Assembly (NCBI RefSeq): GCF_003148495.1 | Contig: NZ_QGGH01000002.1 | Span: forward strand, 248,001 to 312,000 | Direction: 5' to 3' | DNA: 64,000 bases | From: Mesorhizobium loti | GTDB lineage: Bacteria > Pseudomonadota > Alphaproteobacteria > Rhizobiales > Rhizobiaceae | Part shown: positions 47,577 through 56,342 of the stretch, piece by piece | Position numbering within the stretch: the stretch's first letter is position 1 | Layout of the letters: each line of letters opens with the position of its first letter | Position numbers and translations under genes: made by a program | Notes under the pieces: generated by a model | Told to the model about the DNA's origin: nothing | The model's input: only the letters and a program-made list of their open reading frames with translations | The model's database searches: none

Positions 47577-49321
47577 GCTTCCGCCCTCGCCATGTGATCC
47601 CGCCCAAACTGCTCCCACCTCGCTGGCGCCGGCTCGAACCCCTGTGGGCGCACCAGCGACGGAACCTGGCGCGTGTCGAGCTCGAAATGCTCGTGCCGCC
47701 GGTCGATGGTCGGAACCGCGGCAATGAGTTTTTTGGTATAGGAATGCCTGGGCTTTGACAGCACCGAGGTTGCATCGCCGATCTCGACGATCTGGCCGGC
47801 ATAGATGACGGCGATGCGGTGAGCGATCCGCTCGACGACAGCCATGTCGTGCGAGATGAACAGATAGGCCAGCCCAAACTCGCTCTGCAGGTCGACCAGC
47901 AGTTCCAGCACCTTGGCCTGCACCGAGACATCGAGTGCCGAAACCGCTTCATCGAGAACGACCACGGAAGGATTCAGCATCAGCGCGCGGGCGATGCACA
48001 GCCTTTGCCGCTGGCCGCCGGAGAATTCGTGCGGGTACCGCTCCAGGCTGTTTTTTGGCAGGCCGACGCGTTTCAGCAGGCTCGCCATCCTGGCCTTCGC
48101 TGCAACATTCACCCGGCCGCCGGTGGCGATCACCGGTTCGGCCAGGATGCTCTCGATGCTGAGCCTCGGGTTGAGCGAGGCATAGGGATTCTGGAACACC
48201 ATCTGCACGGGCAGGGCGCTCTGCTCGGCGGAAGCCTTTCGGGCGCCGACCGAGAAGCTGCCGCGCGTCGACCGCACCAGCCCCAGCACGGCGCGCGCGG
48301 TGGTCGATTTGCCCGAACCGCTCTCGCCGACGATGGCCAGCGTCTCGCCTGGCATCAGGTCGAAATCGACGCCGTCGACGGCATGCACCGCGCCGGTGGC
48401 GCGGCTGAAGAAACTGCTCTTCAGGGGAAATCGCACCACCAGACCGTCGACCTTCAAGGCCGGTTCCGTGCTTGCGTCCTTGTCGCGCCGTCCGTCCGAA
48501 CGCGTCGTGCTGCCATTGGTGAAGTGCGGCACGTCCTGCAGCAGATGCTGCGTGTAGGGGTGCTGCGCGTTGTCGAGGATCTGGTTGAGTTCGCCTTGTT
48601 CCACGGCCTGCCCGTTCTGCATCACCATCACCTTGTCGGCGATGCCGGCGACCAGGCCGATGTCATGCGTGATGAAGATCATCGACATGCCGGTTTCCCG
48701 CTTCAGTTCGGCCAGCAGCGCCATGATCTGCGCCTGCACCGTCACGTCGAGCGCCGTCGTCGGCTCGTCGGCGATGAGCAGGCGCGGATTGCAGGCGAGC
48801 GCCATGGCGATCATCACCCGTTGCAGCATGCCGCCGGACAGTTGATTGGGCGTGTATTTCAGCCGCCGCGCGGCATCGGGAATGCGCACGCGGTCGAGCG
48901 CATCCTTGGCCGCCGCGGTGGCCTGCCTGCCGGTCAACCCGCGGTGCAGCCGAAACGATTCCTCGATCTGCGAGCCGATGGTCAGCACCGGATTGAGCGA
49001 GGTCATAGGCTCCTGGAAGATCATGCCGATCTCGGCGCCGCGAATGCCGGTCAGTTGCGGCTCGGTGGCGGTCATCAGGTCGAAAAGGCTGCCGTTGGCG
49101 CGCTTCAGTTTCATGGCGCCGCCGGTGATGCGGCCGCCGCCGAAATCGATCAGACGATTGATCGACAGCGCGGTGACGGATTTGCCCGAGCCGCTTTCGC
49201 CGACAATGGCAAGTGTTTCGCCCTCGGCGAGGTCGAAGCTGACGCCGCGCACCACCTCGTTGGCTTGGCGGTCGCGGCCGAAGCCGACGCGCAGGTCGCT
49301 GACGGAGAGAAGCGGGGTCAT
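47573..49321 (-). CDS. Fused DppD-DppF type ABC ATPase
   Basis: A 582-residue protein with two ABC ATPase halves. The first (about 1-265) has Walker A GESGSGKS near 39, signature LSGGMLQR, and Walker [13 protein letters not shown]. The second (about 285-560) has [16 protein letters not shown] and [12 protein letters not shown]. Single-chain DppDF/GsiA-like motors are common in peptide and muropeptide importers. It overlaps the DppC-type gene by 4 bp upstream and the hydrolase gene downstream, so the importer and enzymes form one transcript. Confidence 0.94.
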   Translation of the reverse strand: MTPLLSVSDLRVGFGRDRQANEVVRGVSFDLAEGETLAIVGESGSGKSVTALSINRLIDFGGGRITGGAMKLKRANGSLFDLMTATEPQLTGIRGAEIGMIFQEPMTSLNPVLTIGSQIEESFRLHRGLTGRQATAAAKDALDRVRIPDAARRLKYTPNQLSGGMLQRVMIAMALACNPRLLIADEPTTALDVTVQAQIMALLAELKRETGMSMIFITHDIGLVAGIADKVMVMQNGQAVEQGELNQILDNAQHPYTQHLLQDVPHFTNGSTTRSDGRRDKDASTEPALKVDGLVVRFPLKSSFFSRATGAVHAVDGVDFDLMPGETLAIVGESGSGKSTTARAVLGLVRSTRGSFSVGARKASAEQSALPVQMVFQNPYASLNPRLSIESILAEPVIATGGRVNVAAKARMASLLKRVGLPKNSLERYPHEFSGGQRQRLCIARALMLNPSVVVLDEAVSALDVSVQAKVLELLVDLQSEFGLAYLFISHDMAVVERIAHRIAVIYAGQIVEIGDATSVLSKPRHSYTKKLIAAVPTIDRRHEHFELDTRQVPSLVRPQGFEPAPARWEQFGRDHMARAEA

Positions 49322-50157
49322 GCCGGCGCCCTCCGCATCTTCGGGTCGAGGATGTCGCGCAAGGCGTCACCAAGCAGGTTGAAACCGAGGATGCTGATCA
49401 TGATCGCCAGACCCGGGAAGATCATCAGCCAGGGCGCGGTCTCCATCAAATTGCGGCTGTCGCTCAGCATCAGGCCGAGCGAGGCCGCCGGCGGCTGAGT
49501 GCCGAGACCCAGGAAGCTCAGACCGGCTTCGGTCAAAAGCGACCAGGCCAATGCCAGTGTCACCTGAACGGTCAACGGCGCCACCAGATTGAGCAGCAGG
49601 TGCCGCGTCACGATGTAGGACGAACTGCTGCCGAAGGTGCGCGCAGCGTCGACGAATTCGCGCGCCTTGAGCGACAGAGCAGGGCCGCGCACCACGCGGG
49701 TGAAGATCGGCGTGTAGACGATGCCGATGGCAACGATGCTGGTCCATGTGCCCGGTCCGGCAACGGTGACGATGAGCAGCGCCAAAAGGATGGCAGGGAA
49801 GGCCAGCAGCACATCCATGATCCGCATCACGACGCCGTCCCAGCGGCGCCCGAGCCAGGCGGCGGCCAGCCCGAGAACCGTGCCGGCAAGGGTGGCGAAG
49901 GCCACCGAGAAGAAGGCAACCGTGAAGGACTGGCCGATGCCCGCCATCAGCCGGCTGGCCACGTCGCGGCCAAACAGGTCGGTGCCCATCCAGTAGGCGC
50001 TGTTGGGCGCATGCAGCCGGTCGACCCGGAACTGCGTGATGGGATTGTGCGGCGTCAGCCCCAGCATGCCGAGGACGGCGACCAGCAGATAGACGCCGAC
50101 GATGACGCCGCCGATGCGGCCGCTGCCGTGGCTGAAGATGGCGCGCAGCATGCGCAT
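49318..50157 (-). CDS. ABC peptide importer permease, DppC family
   Basis: A 279-residue permease. It starts with a cytoplasmic tail and one helix (VIVGVYLLVAVLGMLGL), then the family block YWMGTDLFGRDVASRLMAGIGQSF near residue 55 and the coupling region FVDAARTFGSSSSYIVTRHLLLNL near 165. The length and order are those of DppC/OppC. It overlaps the DppB-type gene by one base. Confidence 0.93.
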   Translation of the reverse strand: MRMLRAIFSHGSGRIGGVIVGVYLLVAVLGMLGLTPHNPITQFRVDRLHAPNSAYWMGTDLFGRDVASRLMAGIGQSFTVAFFSVAFATLAGTVLGLAAAWLGRRWDGVVMRIMDVLLAFPAILLALLIVTVAGPGTWTSIVAIGIVYTPIFTRVVRGPALSLKAREFVDAARTFGSSSSYIVTRHLLLNLVAPLTVQVTLALAWSLLTEAGLSFLGLGTQPPAASLGLMLSDSRNLMETAPWLMIFPGLAIMISILGFNLLGDALRDILDPKMRRAPA

Positions 50158-51116
50158 CAGGACTCCCCCAGCCGGATGCGCGGATCGAGCGCGACATAGG
50201 CGAGGTCGACCAGGAGATTGACGATCATGAAGTTGAAGGCGATGAACAGCACGCTGCCCTGCACCAGCGCATAGTCGCGCTGCTGGATCGCATCCAGCAC
50301 CATGCGGCCAAGGCCGGGCAGCGCGTAGATCTGCTCGACGATGACGGCACCACCCAGCAAATAGCCGAACTCGATGCCGCTCAGCGTCACGACCGGGATC
50401 AGCGCGTTGGGCAAAGCATGCCGCCAGATGACGCTGCGCGCCGACGCGCCCTTGCTGCGGGCGGTCCGCACATAGTCGTCGCTCAACACGTCGAGCATCG
50501 ACGAACGCGATATGCGGGTGACCGAGGCCGCGAAGGCAAAGCCGAGTGTGATCGCGGGCAGGATCATCTGGCTGAGATTGCGCAAGGGATCCTGCCAGAG
50601 CGGCGCGAATTCGCCCATCGCCGGCAGCACGCCGAAGCCGGCCGACAGCGTGTAGATGATCAGCAGGCCGAGCACGAAGCTCGGCGTCGACTGGCCGATC
50701 ATGGCGACGATGCGCACGCCCAGATCGGACAGTTTCTCATTGTGCGTGGCGGCGAAGATCCCGGCAGGCATGCCGACGGCGAGCGCGATGATCATCGACA
50801 GGACGGCCAGCTCGAGCGTCAGCGGGAAGCGCTCGATGATGACGTCGAGCACCGGCCTGCCATAGGTGACCGAGATGCCGAGATTGCCGTGCAGGATGCC
50901 GCCTATCCAGCGCCAGTACTGGATGAACCAGGGCTGGTCGATGCCGAAATAGGCAGCGAGCGAGTCCCGCTGTGCCGGCGTCAGCAGGCCGGCTTCTGTG
51001 CCGAGCATGGCCGTGATCGAATCGCCCGGCACCATCCGGATCGCCACGAAGACCAGGATGGACACGCCAAGCAGGACGAGAGGAAACGTCGCCAGTCGTC
51101 GCATCAGATAGTTCAC
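50157..51116 (-). CDS. ABC peptide importer permease, DppB family
   Basis: A 319-residue permease of the DppB type. The family start is MNYLMRRLATFPLVLLGVSILVFVAIRMVPGDS, and the coupling region is DYVRTARSKGASARSVIWRHALPNALIPVVT near residue 200. It is separated from the binding-protein gene by a palindromic repeat element, so its expression relative to the binding protein may be set by that structure. Confidence 0.93.
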   Translation of the reverse strand: MNYLMRRLATFPLVLLGVSILVFVAIRMVPGDSITAMLGTEAGLLTPAQRDSLAAYFGIDQPWFIQYWRWIGGILHGNLGISVTYGRPVLDVIIERFPLTLELAVLSMIIALAVGMPAGIFAATHNEKLSDLGVRIVAMIGQSTPSFVLGLLIIYTLSAGFGVLPAMGEFAPLWQDPLRNLSQMILPAITLGFAFAASVTRISRSSMLDVLSDDYVRTARSKGASARSVIWRHALPNALIPVVTLSGIEFGYLLGGAVIVEQIYALPGLGRMVLDAIQQRDYALVQGSVLFIAFNFMIVNLLVDLAYVALDPRIRLGES

Positions 51117-51135
51117 GCGAAGAAGTCCTCTCGTC

Positions 51136-51252
51136 TAGAGCATGATGCCGAAAAGTGTAAGCGGTTTTCGGACGACATCATGCTCTATCCCTTTGATCTA
51201 GAGGCGGATTCAGATTTCAGGTCGAATCGACCTGAAATCATCCGACTCTAGA
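51136..51252. repeat. Composite palindromic intergenic repeat (REP/RIME-like)
   Basis: Two adjacent hairpins fill the gap between the binding-protein and DppB-type genes. The first pairs TAGAGCATGATG (51136-51147) with CATCATGCTCTA (51176-51187) and has an inner CCGAAAA/TTTTCGG stem. The second pairs 51213-51225 with 51227-51239 (GATTTCAGGTCGA and its complement) within longer TCTAGAG/CTCTAGA flanks. The TAGAGCATGATG...CATCATGCTCTA form is a dispersed palindrome that I associate with Mesorhizobium and related genomes. Confidence 0.8.
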
Positions 51253-51263
51253 GCCTGCGGCGG

Positions 51264-52781
51264 CTACTGCTGGATGGTAACCTTGCTCAGGCTGAACAGC
51301 GTGCCCGTCGGCGTCGGCACGAACCCGGCGATGTTCTTCTGTTGGGCCGTATAGCTGTAGGACGTGTAGAGCCAGATCCACGGTGACATTTCGGCGAGGT
51401 GCTTCTCGAATTCGGCGAAGATCACCTTGCGCTTCGCCGGATCGGTCTCGGCGCGGCCTTGCTGCATCTGGCTGTCCAGCGTGTCGTCGATGTAGTTCGC
51501 CACCTTCTGCAGATTGCCCGCCTTGGTCCAGTAGCGGTTGTACATGGTGTAGGGGTCGGCGCGGCCGCCATTGAGCGCAATCGCCATATCGAAATCGCCC
51601 TTCAGCCAGGCGTCGACATAGACGTTGAGCTCCATCATCTTGATGTCGAGCTTGACGCCGATTTCAGCGAGCTGCGACTGGATGACCTGGGCTTCTGCCG
51701 CTGCCGTCGGTGGTTCGCCGGTAGCGCCGATCACAGTCGCCGAAAAGCCATCGGCATAGCCGGCCTCTGCCATCAGCTTCTTGGCCTTGTCGACGTCGCG
51801 CTTGTAGCAAAACAGCTGACTGGGCTCGGTCGCGAGCGCCGGGATGGTCAGCGGTCCGGTGACCTTGCCTTCGCCGAGCGAAGCGGTGTCGAGCACCTCC
51901 TGCCGATCGATGGCGCAGGAGATCGCCTGGCGCACCTTGAGCTCGGTCATCGGCTTGCGCGACGGATTGAGCTGCAGCACGTGATAGGAGAGCACCGGTA
52001 CGCGGTTCAGCTGCAGGCTGGCCTCCTTCGGCACCAGCGTGGCGACCAGTGGGTCGTTGAGCAGCGCGAAATCGATCTGCTTGGTGCGCATGGCGGCGAG
52101 GATCGCCGCTTCGTCCGGCAGCACGCTGATCTCGATGCCGTCGACGCCGGTCGCGCCGCCGGCCCAATCCTTGTTGGCGCTCAGCACTTCTTTGGCATTC
52201 GGGTCCCATTTGTCGAGCTTGAACGGGCCGGAACCGACCGCCTTGGTGCCGATCGAACCGGCCTTGATTTCGCTTGCCGGAACGATGGCCGCGTTGACGT
52301 CGCTCATCGCCGTCAGGATCGGCGCATCAGGCTGCGACAGATGGAACACGACGGTTGCCGCGTCAGGCGTGTCGATGCCGGCGATCGACAGGAAGTTGGC
52401 GCGCGCGGCCGCCCCGGTCTTCTCGTCGAGGATACGCTCGAACGATGCCTTGACGTCGGCCGAAGTCACGGCGGTGCCGTCCTGGAACTTCGCCTTGGGA
52501 TCGAGCTTGAAGGTCAGTGCCTTGCCGTCCTTGGAAAACTCCCAGGAGGTGGCGATGGCGGGGATGATCTGCAGGCTGGCGTCGACCCGCACCAGCGGCT
52601 CATAGATCAGCTCCAGTAGCCGCAGCGACGAAAAGGCCGTCTGCTTATGCGGGTCAAGCCCGGTGGCGTCTTGCGACCAGGCCATATGCAGCGTTGCCGC
52701 TTGCGTCGAAACCGTGGCGATGCCGAGCATTGCCGCCAGCGTGATGCCCGATAGCAGTGTTCTTGTGAGATGCCCTATCAT
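51264..52781 (-). CDS. ABC peptide/muropeptide binding protein (family 5)
   Basis: A 505-residue family 5 solute-binding protein (DppA/OppA/MppA fold). The Sec signal is TRTLLSGITLAAMLGIATVSTQAAT. The mature part has the family segment AIATSWEFSKDGKALTFKLDPKAKFQDGTAVTSADVKASFERIL near residue 80. The ATG at 52781 has GGGAG about 7 nt upstream; the frame upstream lacks signal features. It lies between murQ (147 nt upstream) and the permeases. Given its place, a muropeptide, anhydro-muropeptide or MurNAc-peptide ligand is likely, though plain peptides cannot be excluded. Confidence 0.9.
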   Translation of the reverse strand: MIGHLTRTLLSGITLAAMLGIATVSTQAATLHMAWSQDATGLDPHKQTAFSSLRLLELIYEPLVRVDASLQIIPAIATSWEFSKDGKALTFKLDPKAKFQDGTAVTSADVKASFERILDEKTGAAARANFLSIAGIDTPDAATVVFHLSQPDAPILTAMSDVNAAIVPASEIKAGSIGTKAVGSGPFKLDKWDPNAKEVLSANKDWAGGATGVDGIEISVLPDEAAILAAMRTKQIDFALLNDPLVATLVPKEASLQLNRVPVLSYHVLQLNPSRKPMTELKVRQAISCAIDRQEVLDTASLGEGKVTGPLTIPALATEPSQLFCYKRDVDKAKKLMAEAGYADGFSATVIGATGEPPTAAAEAQVIQSQLAEIGVKLDIKMMELNVYVDAWLKGDFDMAIALNGGRADPYTMYNRYWTKAGNLQKVANYIDDTLDSQMQQGRAETDPAKRKVIFAEFEKHLAEMSPWIWLYTSYSYTAQQKNIAGFVPTPTGTLFSLSKVTIQQ

Positions 52782-52869
52782 TTTCGTCTCCCATTCTGAT
52801 TTGACTTGATGCCTTGCAGTTTCTGCCGACCGCTTCCAAGACACACATGATTTGGAGTATCGGCCCAGT

Positions 52870-52942
52870 CTAAGCGGCTTCACGCCGTCTTGTCTAAAGC
52901 GGCTTTAGCCGTCTTGTCTCATGCAGCTTCATGTCGTCATGT
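52870..52942. repeat. Three imperfect 24-25 bp tandem repeats at the murQ 3' end
   Basis: Units at 52870-52893, 52894-52917 and 52918-52942 share an AAGCGGCTT...GCCGTCTTGTCT pattern; the first two are the closest, and the third, which covers the murQ stop codon, is more divergent. They lie in the spacer between murQ and the binding-protein gene. Each unit can form a small stem. Confidence 0.6.
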
Positions 52943-53852
52943 CGCTGATTGCCTTTCGCAGGAAGCCTCCGGCTTTGCCGAGCGCCGCGCGCGCCTCCTC
53001 GACGCCCATGCCGGTGATCGTCAACAGGATCGCCAGCTTCACATCATTGCCGGTCTGGGCGAGCACCTGCTTGGCCTGCTGCGCGGTACAGCCGGTCGTA
53101 TGCATGACGATCCTGATCGCCCTCGCGACCAGCTTCTTGTTGGACGGGTTTAGATCGACCATCAGGTTCTGGTAGCTCTTGCCGATGCGGATCATCGAGG
53201 CGGTGGTCAGCATGTTGAGCACCAGCTTCTGCGCGGTTCCCGACTTCAGCCGGGTCGAGCCGGCGAGCACCTCCGGGCCGACCACCGGCGAGATGGCAAT
53301 GTCGGCGATGCCGGCAATGGTCGAGGCCGGATTGCAGGACAGGGCGACCGTCGTCGCGCCCACCTGCTTGGCATAGTTCAGCCCGCCGATGACATAGGGC
53401 GTGCGGCCGCTGACCGCGATGCCGACCACAACATCGTTTGATGTGAGCCCGATCTCCTGCAACGCCCTGGCGCCCATTTTCGGATCGTCCTCGGCGCCTT
53501 CCGTCGACCGCACCAGCGCGTCGGGGCCACCGGCGATCAGGCCCACCACCATGCCTTCGGGCACGCCGAAGGTGGGCGGACACTCCGAGGCATCGAGAAC
53601 GCCGAGCCGGCCGCTGGTGCCGGCACCCATATAGACAAGCCGCGCGCCTTTCTGGAAGGCAAGCACGATCCGATCCACCGCGGCCGCAATCTCAGGCACG
53701 ACCTTCTCGACCGCCGCCGGAACGACCTTGTCCTCGTCGTTGATCTTGCGCAACACGTCGATGGTCGGCAGCAGGTCGATGTCCATCGTCCTCGGGTTCC
53801 GGCCCTCGGAAACCAGCCGGTCCAGTTCGGACATCAACCCTTGCTCGGTCAT
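52929..53852 (-). CDS. murQ: N-acetylmuramic acid 6-phosphate etherase
   Basis: A 307-residue SIS-domain lyase. Family blocks are [26 protein letters not shown] near residue 72, the SIS core [35 protein letters not shown] near 140, and [18 protein letters not shown] near 195. It removes the lactyl ether from MurNAc-6-phosphate, giving GlcNAc-6-phosphate and D-lactate. The ATG at 53852 gives the family start; 20 further upstream codons are open but unlike the family. It is the first gene of the muropeptide operon, with the RpiR-type operator about 145 nt upstream. Confidence 0.95.
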   Translation of the reverse strand: MTEQGLMSELDRLVSEGRNPRTMDIDLLPTIDVLRKINDEDKVVPAAVEKVVPEIAAAVDRIVLAFQKGARLVYMGAGTSGRLGVLDASECPPTFGVPEGMVVGLIAGGPDALVRSTEGAEDDPKMGARALQEIGLTSNDVVVGIAVSGRTPYVIGGLNYAKQVGATTVALSCNPASTIAGIADIAISPVVGPEVLAGSTRLKSGTAQKLVLNMLTTASMIRIGKSYQNLMVDLNPSNKKLVARAIRIVMHTTGCTAQQAKQVLAQTGNDVKLAILLTITGMGVEEARAALGKAGGFLRKAISDMTT

Positions 53853-53996
53853 TAGCTTGCTTTCAAAACCATGCGGCACAGCCGGAACAGCAAGGCCAAC
53901 CAGCGCCAGCACACACGGACCAAGGGTCCGTCGTCGCTGCCCTGTTTTCTTTGTTAACTTTTTAGAATTTTATATTCATGCAGTCAACAAAAAATT

Positions 53997-54011
53997 GGAA
54001 TATTTTATTCC
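53997..54011. promoter_or_regulatory. RpiR/MurR operator upstream of murQ
   Basis: GGAATATTTTATTCC is an inverted repeat (GGAATA, 3-nt spacer, TATTCC). The identical 15-mer occurs at 56295-56309. A weaker GAAT-N5-ATTC copy lies at 53965-53977. The whole spacer 53853-54026 is AT-rich and should hold the murQ promoter. Confidence 0.75.
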
Positions 54012-54026
54012 TTCTCTGGCAAGGCG

Positions 54027-54908
54027 TTACTGTCCGTCGAGGGACCTTTTGGCAAGGATGATCGCGCCCGACACAGCATCGCCGTCTGCGGGCTTCAGGC
54101 GGCGCCGGACATCGGGAGAGAGCCAGGGTTCGAGCGGACTGGAGAGGCCGCCCAGCAAGGTCACGCGCGGCGCGCCTTTTTCGAACAGCACCCGCACCAG
54201 CGTATCGATCTGCTCGGCAGCACTTTGCACGATGCGCCGTCCGACCGGATCGCCCTGGTCAGCATGGCGCATCACCATCGGCGCCAGGGCTGCGTAGTCC
54301 GTGGCGGTTGCCCGATCCATCCAGGCAACCGCTTCCATCGGGTCGCTATGGAAACGCTGCATCACCTCCGCCAGCAGCGCTGTCGGCTCATGCCTTCCAT
54401 CATGCGCGCGCAACGCCAGTTGCACAGCCTTCAGGCCAAGGTCGGCACCGCTGCCCTCATCGGAGATCGGAAAGCCGTAGCCACCAACACGCAGGTCGCG
54501 TCCCTCGACGAAGCCAAGGCCGATCGAGCCCGTTCCGGCGATGACAATGGCGCCGTCCTGGCCGGAATGCGCGCCCAGGCAGGCGCCGACGCCGTCGCTG
54601 ACGAAATCGATGCTGGCAAACGGATGCACGATCGCCCGCAACGCCTCCAGCGCACCTTTGCGGCCGATGCCGGCAAGTCCGATGCCGGTGTGTATCCGGG
54701 CGATCTCCACTGCACCGAAGCCAGCCTCCTCGATGGCAGTGCCAAAGGCTTTTGCGACAGACGCCCAGGCCGCATCGATGCCGAGCCGCGTTGTCGCCGG
54801 CCCCGACAGGCCTTGCCCCAGCACCGTCCCGTCAGCGTCTTCGATACGGGCGCGGCAACCGGTTCCGCCGCCGTCGACGCCCAGAAAATAGTGTTCCACA
54901 CCGTTCAT
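54027..54908 (-). CDS. BadF/BcrA-type kinase, probable N-acetylglucosamine kinase
   Basis: A 293-residue ASKHA-fold kinase of the BadF/BcrA/BcrD-NagK group. The phosphate-1 motif is FLGVDGGGTGCRARI near residue 8, the phosphate-2 motif is AIVIAGTGSIGLG near 117, and GGYGFPISDEGSGADLG follows. Relatives phosphorylate GlcNAc or glucosamine. It starts at ATG 54908, overlapping murA by 4 bp. In the recycling scheme it would capture free GlcNAc released from disaccharides. The substrate is inferred from family and context. Confidence 0.85.
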   Translation of the reverse strand: MNGVEHYFLGVDGGGTGCRARIEDADGTVLGQGLSGPATTRLGIDAAWASVAKAFGTAIEEAGFGAVEIARIHTGIGLAGIGRKGALEALRAIVHPFASIDFVSDGVGACLGAHSGQDGAIVIAGTGSIGLGFVEGRDLRVGGYGFPISDEGSGADLGLKAVQLALRAHDGRHEPTALLAEVMQRFHSDPMEAVAWMDRATATDYAALAPMVMRHADQGDPVGRRIVQSAAEQIDTLVRVLFEKGAPRVTLLGGLSSPLEPWLSPDVRRRLKPADGDAVSGAIILAKRSLDGQ

Positions 54909-56161
54909 GCGCTCAGCCGCTCGATGTCGGCGCCGCACAGGCGCAGCTTGCGGTCCAGTTGTTCATAGCCGCGGTCGAGGTGATAGACGCGGTTGATGGT
55001 CGTCTCGCCCTCGGCGACAAGTGCGGCCAGCACCAGCGATACCGATGCGCGCAGATCGGTGGCCATCACAGGCGCGCCATGCAGTTTCTCGCCACCACGC
55101 ACCAGCGCCGTGGTGCCTTGCAGCTTGATGTTGGCGCCGAGCCGCATCAGTTCGGGAACATGCATGAAGCGGTTCTCGAAGATGGTTTCGCGCAGCAGCG
55201 ACGCGCCGTCGGCGCAGCACATCAGCGCCATGAACTGCGCCTGGAGATCGGTCGGAAACCCCGGATAGGGTTCAGTCGTCAGGTCGACAGCCCTGAGCGG
55301 CCGGTCGCGCGAGACGATGAGCCCGCGGTCGCCGGGCCAGACGCTGACGCCGGTGGCCTCCAGCAGTTGCACCACCGAGGCCATATGCTCGAGCCGGGCG
55401 TGCGTCAGTTCCAGTTGGCCGCCGGTGATCGCAGCGGCGATGGCGTAGGTGCCGGCCTCGATCCGGTCCGGGATGATGTCGTGCCTCGCCGCATGCCAAC
55501 TGGTGTCGCCGGCGATCAGGATGCGGTGCGTGCCGGCGCCCTCGATATCCGCGCCCATGGCGGTGAGGCAAGCGGCGAGATCCGCCACTTCGGGCTCGCG
55601 CGCCGCGTTGAGGATCTCTGTTTCGCCCTTGGCCGTGGTCGCCGCCATGATAGCGGTTTCCGTCGCGCCGACCGATGGCGAGCTCAAGACGATGCGCGTG
55701 CCGTTCAGCCCGTTCGGCGCAGAGGCGACGATCGATCCGTTCTCGATGGCGATCCTGGCGCCCAGTGCCGCGAGTGCCGCGACATGCATGTCGACCGGCC
55801 GCGCGCCGATCGCGCAGCCGCCCGGCAGCGAAACCCTGGCATGGCCGAACCGGGCCAGCAGCGGCGCCAGCACGAGCACCGTCGCACGCATCTTTCGCAC
55901 CGTGTCGTAGGACGTCTCCTTGGAAACGGCGGCGCTGGTGTCGATCGTCGCGGCATGGGCCGACCGGGCCACCTCGGCGCCGTGCAGCCGCACCACGCCG
56001 AGCATGTTTTCGACGTCGGTCACATCAGGCAGATTGGTCAGTTCGAGCGGGTAGGGGCTGAGCAGCGCCGCCGCTATCTGCGGCAGGGCCGCATTCTTGG
56101 CGCCGGATATGGTGACCGCGCCTTCCAGTCTTTGGCCGCCGACGATCCGCAATCTATCCAT
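54905..56161 (-). CDS. murA: UDP-N-acetylglucosamine 1-carboxyvinyltransferase (MurA paralogue)
   Basis: A 418-residue EPSP-synthase-fold enzyme. Catalytic and substrate residues are present: Lys22-Asn23 (GAKNAALP), Arg92 ([10 protein letters not shown]), Cys116 in [13 protein letters not shown] (the PEP adduct and fosfomycin site), and the Asp of GFPTDLQAQ. It transfers enolpyruvate from PEP to UDP-GlcNAc. The ATG at 56161 (MDRLRIVGG) gives the standard start. It heads a two-gene unit with the NagK-like gene, divergent from the RpiR gene, which is an unusual home for murA; a housekeeping copy probably exists elsewhere. Confidence 0.9.
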   Translation of the reverse strand: MDRLRIVGGQRLEGAVTISGAKNAALPQIAAALLSPYPLELTNLPDVTDVENMLGVVRLHGAEVARSAHAATIDTSAAVSKETSYDTVRKMRATVLVLAPLLARFGHARVSLPGGCAIGARPVDMHVAALAALGARIAIENGSIVASAPNGLNGTRIVLSSPSVGATETAIMAATTAKGETEILNAAREPEVADLAACLTAMGADIEGAGTHRILIAGDTSWHAARHDIIPDRIEAGTYAIAAAITGGQLELTHARLEHMASVVQLLEATGVSVWPGDRGLIVSRDRPLRAVDLTTEPYPGFPTDLQAQFMALMCCADGASLLRETIFENRFMHVPELMRLGANIKLQGTTALVRGGEKLHGAPVMATDLRASVSLVLAALVAEGETTINRVYHLDRGYEQLDRKLRLCGADIERLSA

Positions 56162-56294
56162 GGGCTGCAACCTTGTGCGACGAAAGCCGGCCACACCCGG
56201 GCGGCTTCTCTCTGGAGACGCTGCTCCGAATCCCGGATTTTGGCCCGGTCCAGTTGGAGAGTTAATTCTACGTTCTTGGCTGTCAATCGGAATT

Positions 56295-56309
56295 GGAATA
56301 TTTTATTCC
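56295..56309. promoter_or_regulatory. RpiR/MurR operator between murA and rpiR
   Basis: GGAATATTTTATTCC, identical to 53997-54011, within a longer identical stretch that extends three bases on each side. It lies 134 bp from the murA start and 33 bp from the RpiR start, so it can serve both divergent genes. Confidence 0.78.
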
Positions 56310-56342
56310 TTAGCCCGGCATCTGAAAGCGCGAGGAAATCCC

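Noticed and set aside
47819..49498. A 559-codon open frame antisense to the fused ABC ATPase
   Set aside because: The opposite strand encodes clear Walker, signature and H-loop motifs; the antisense product has no family features.
52870..52942. CRISPR-like repeats
   Set aside because: The units are directly adjacent with no spacers, only three in number, and part of one lies in a coding region; no cas genes are nearby.
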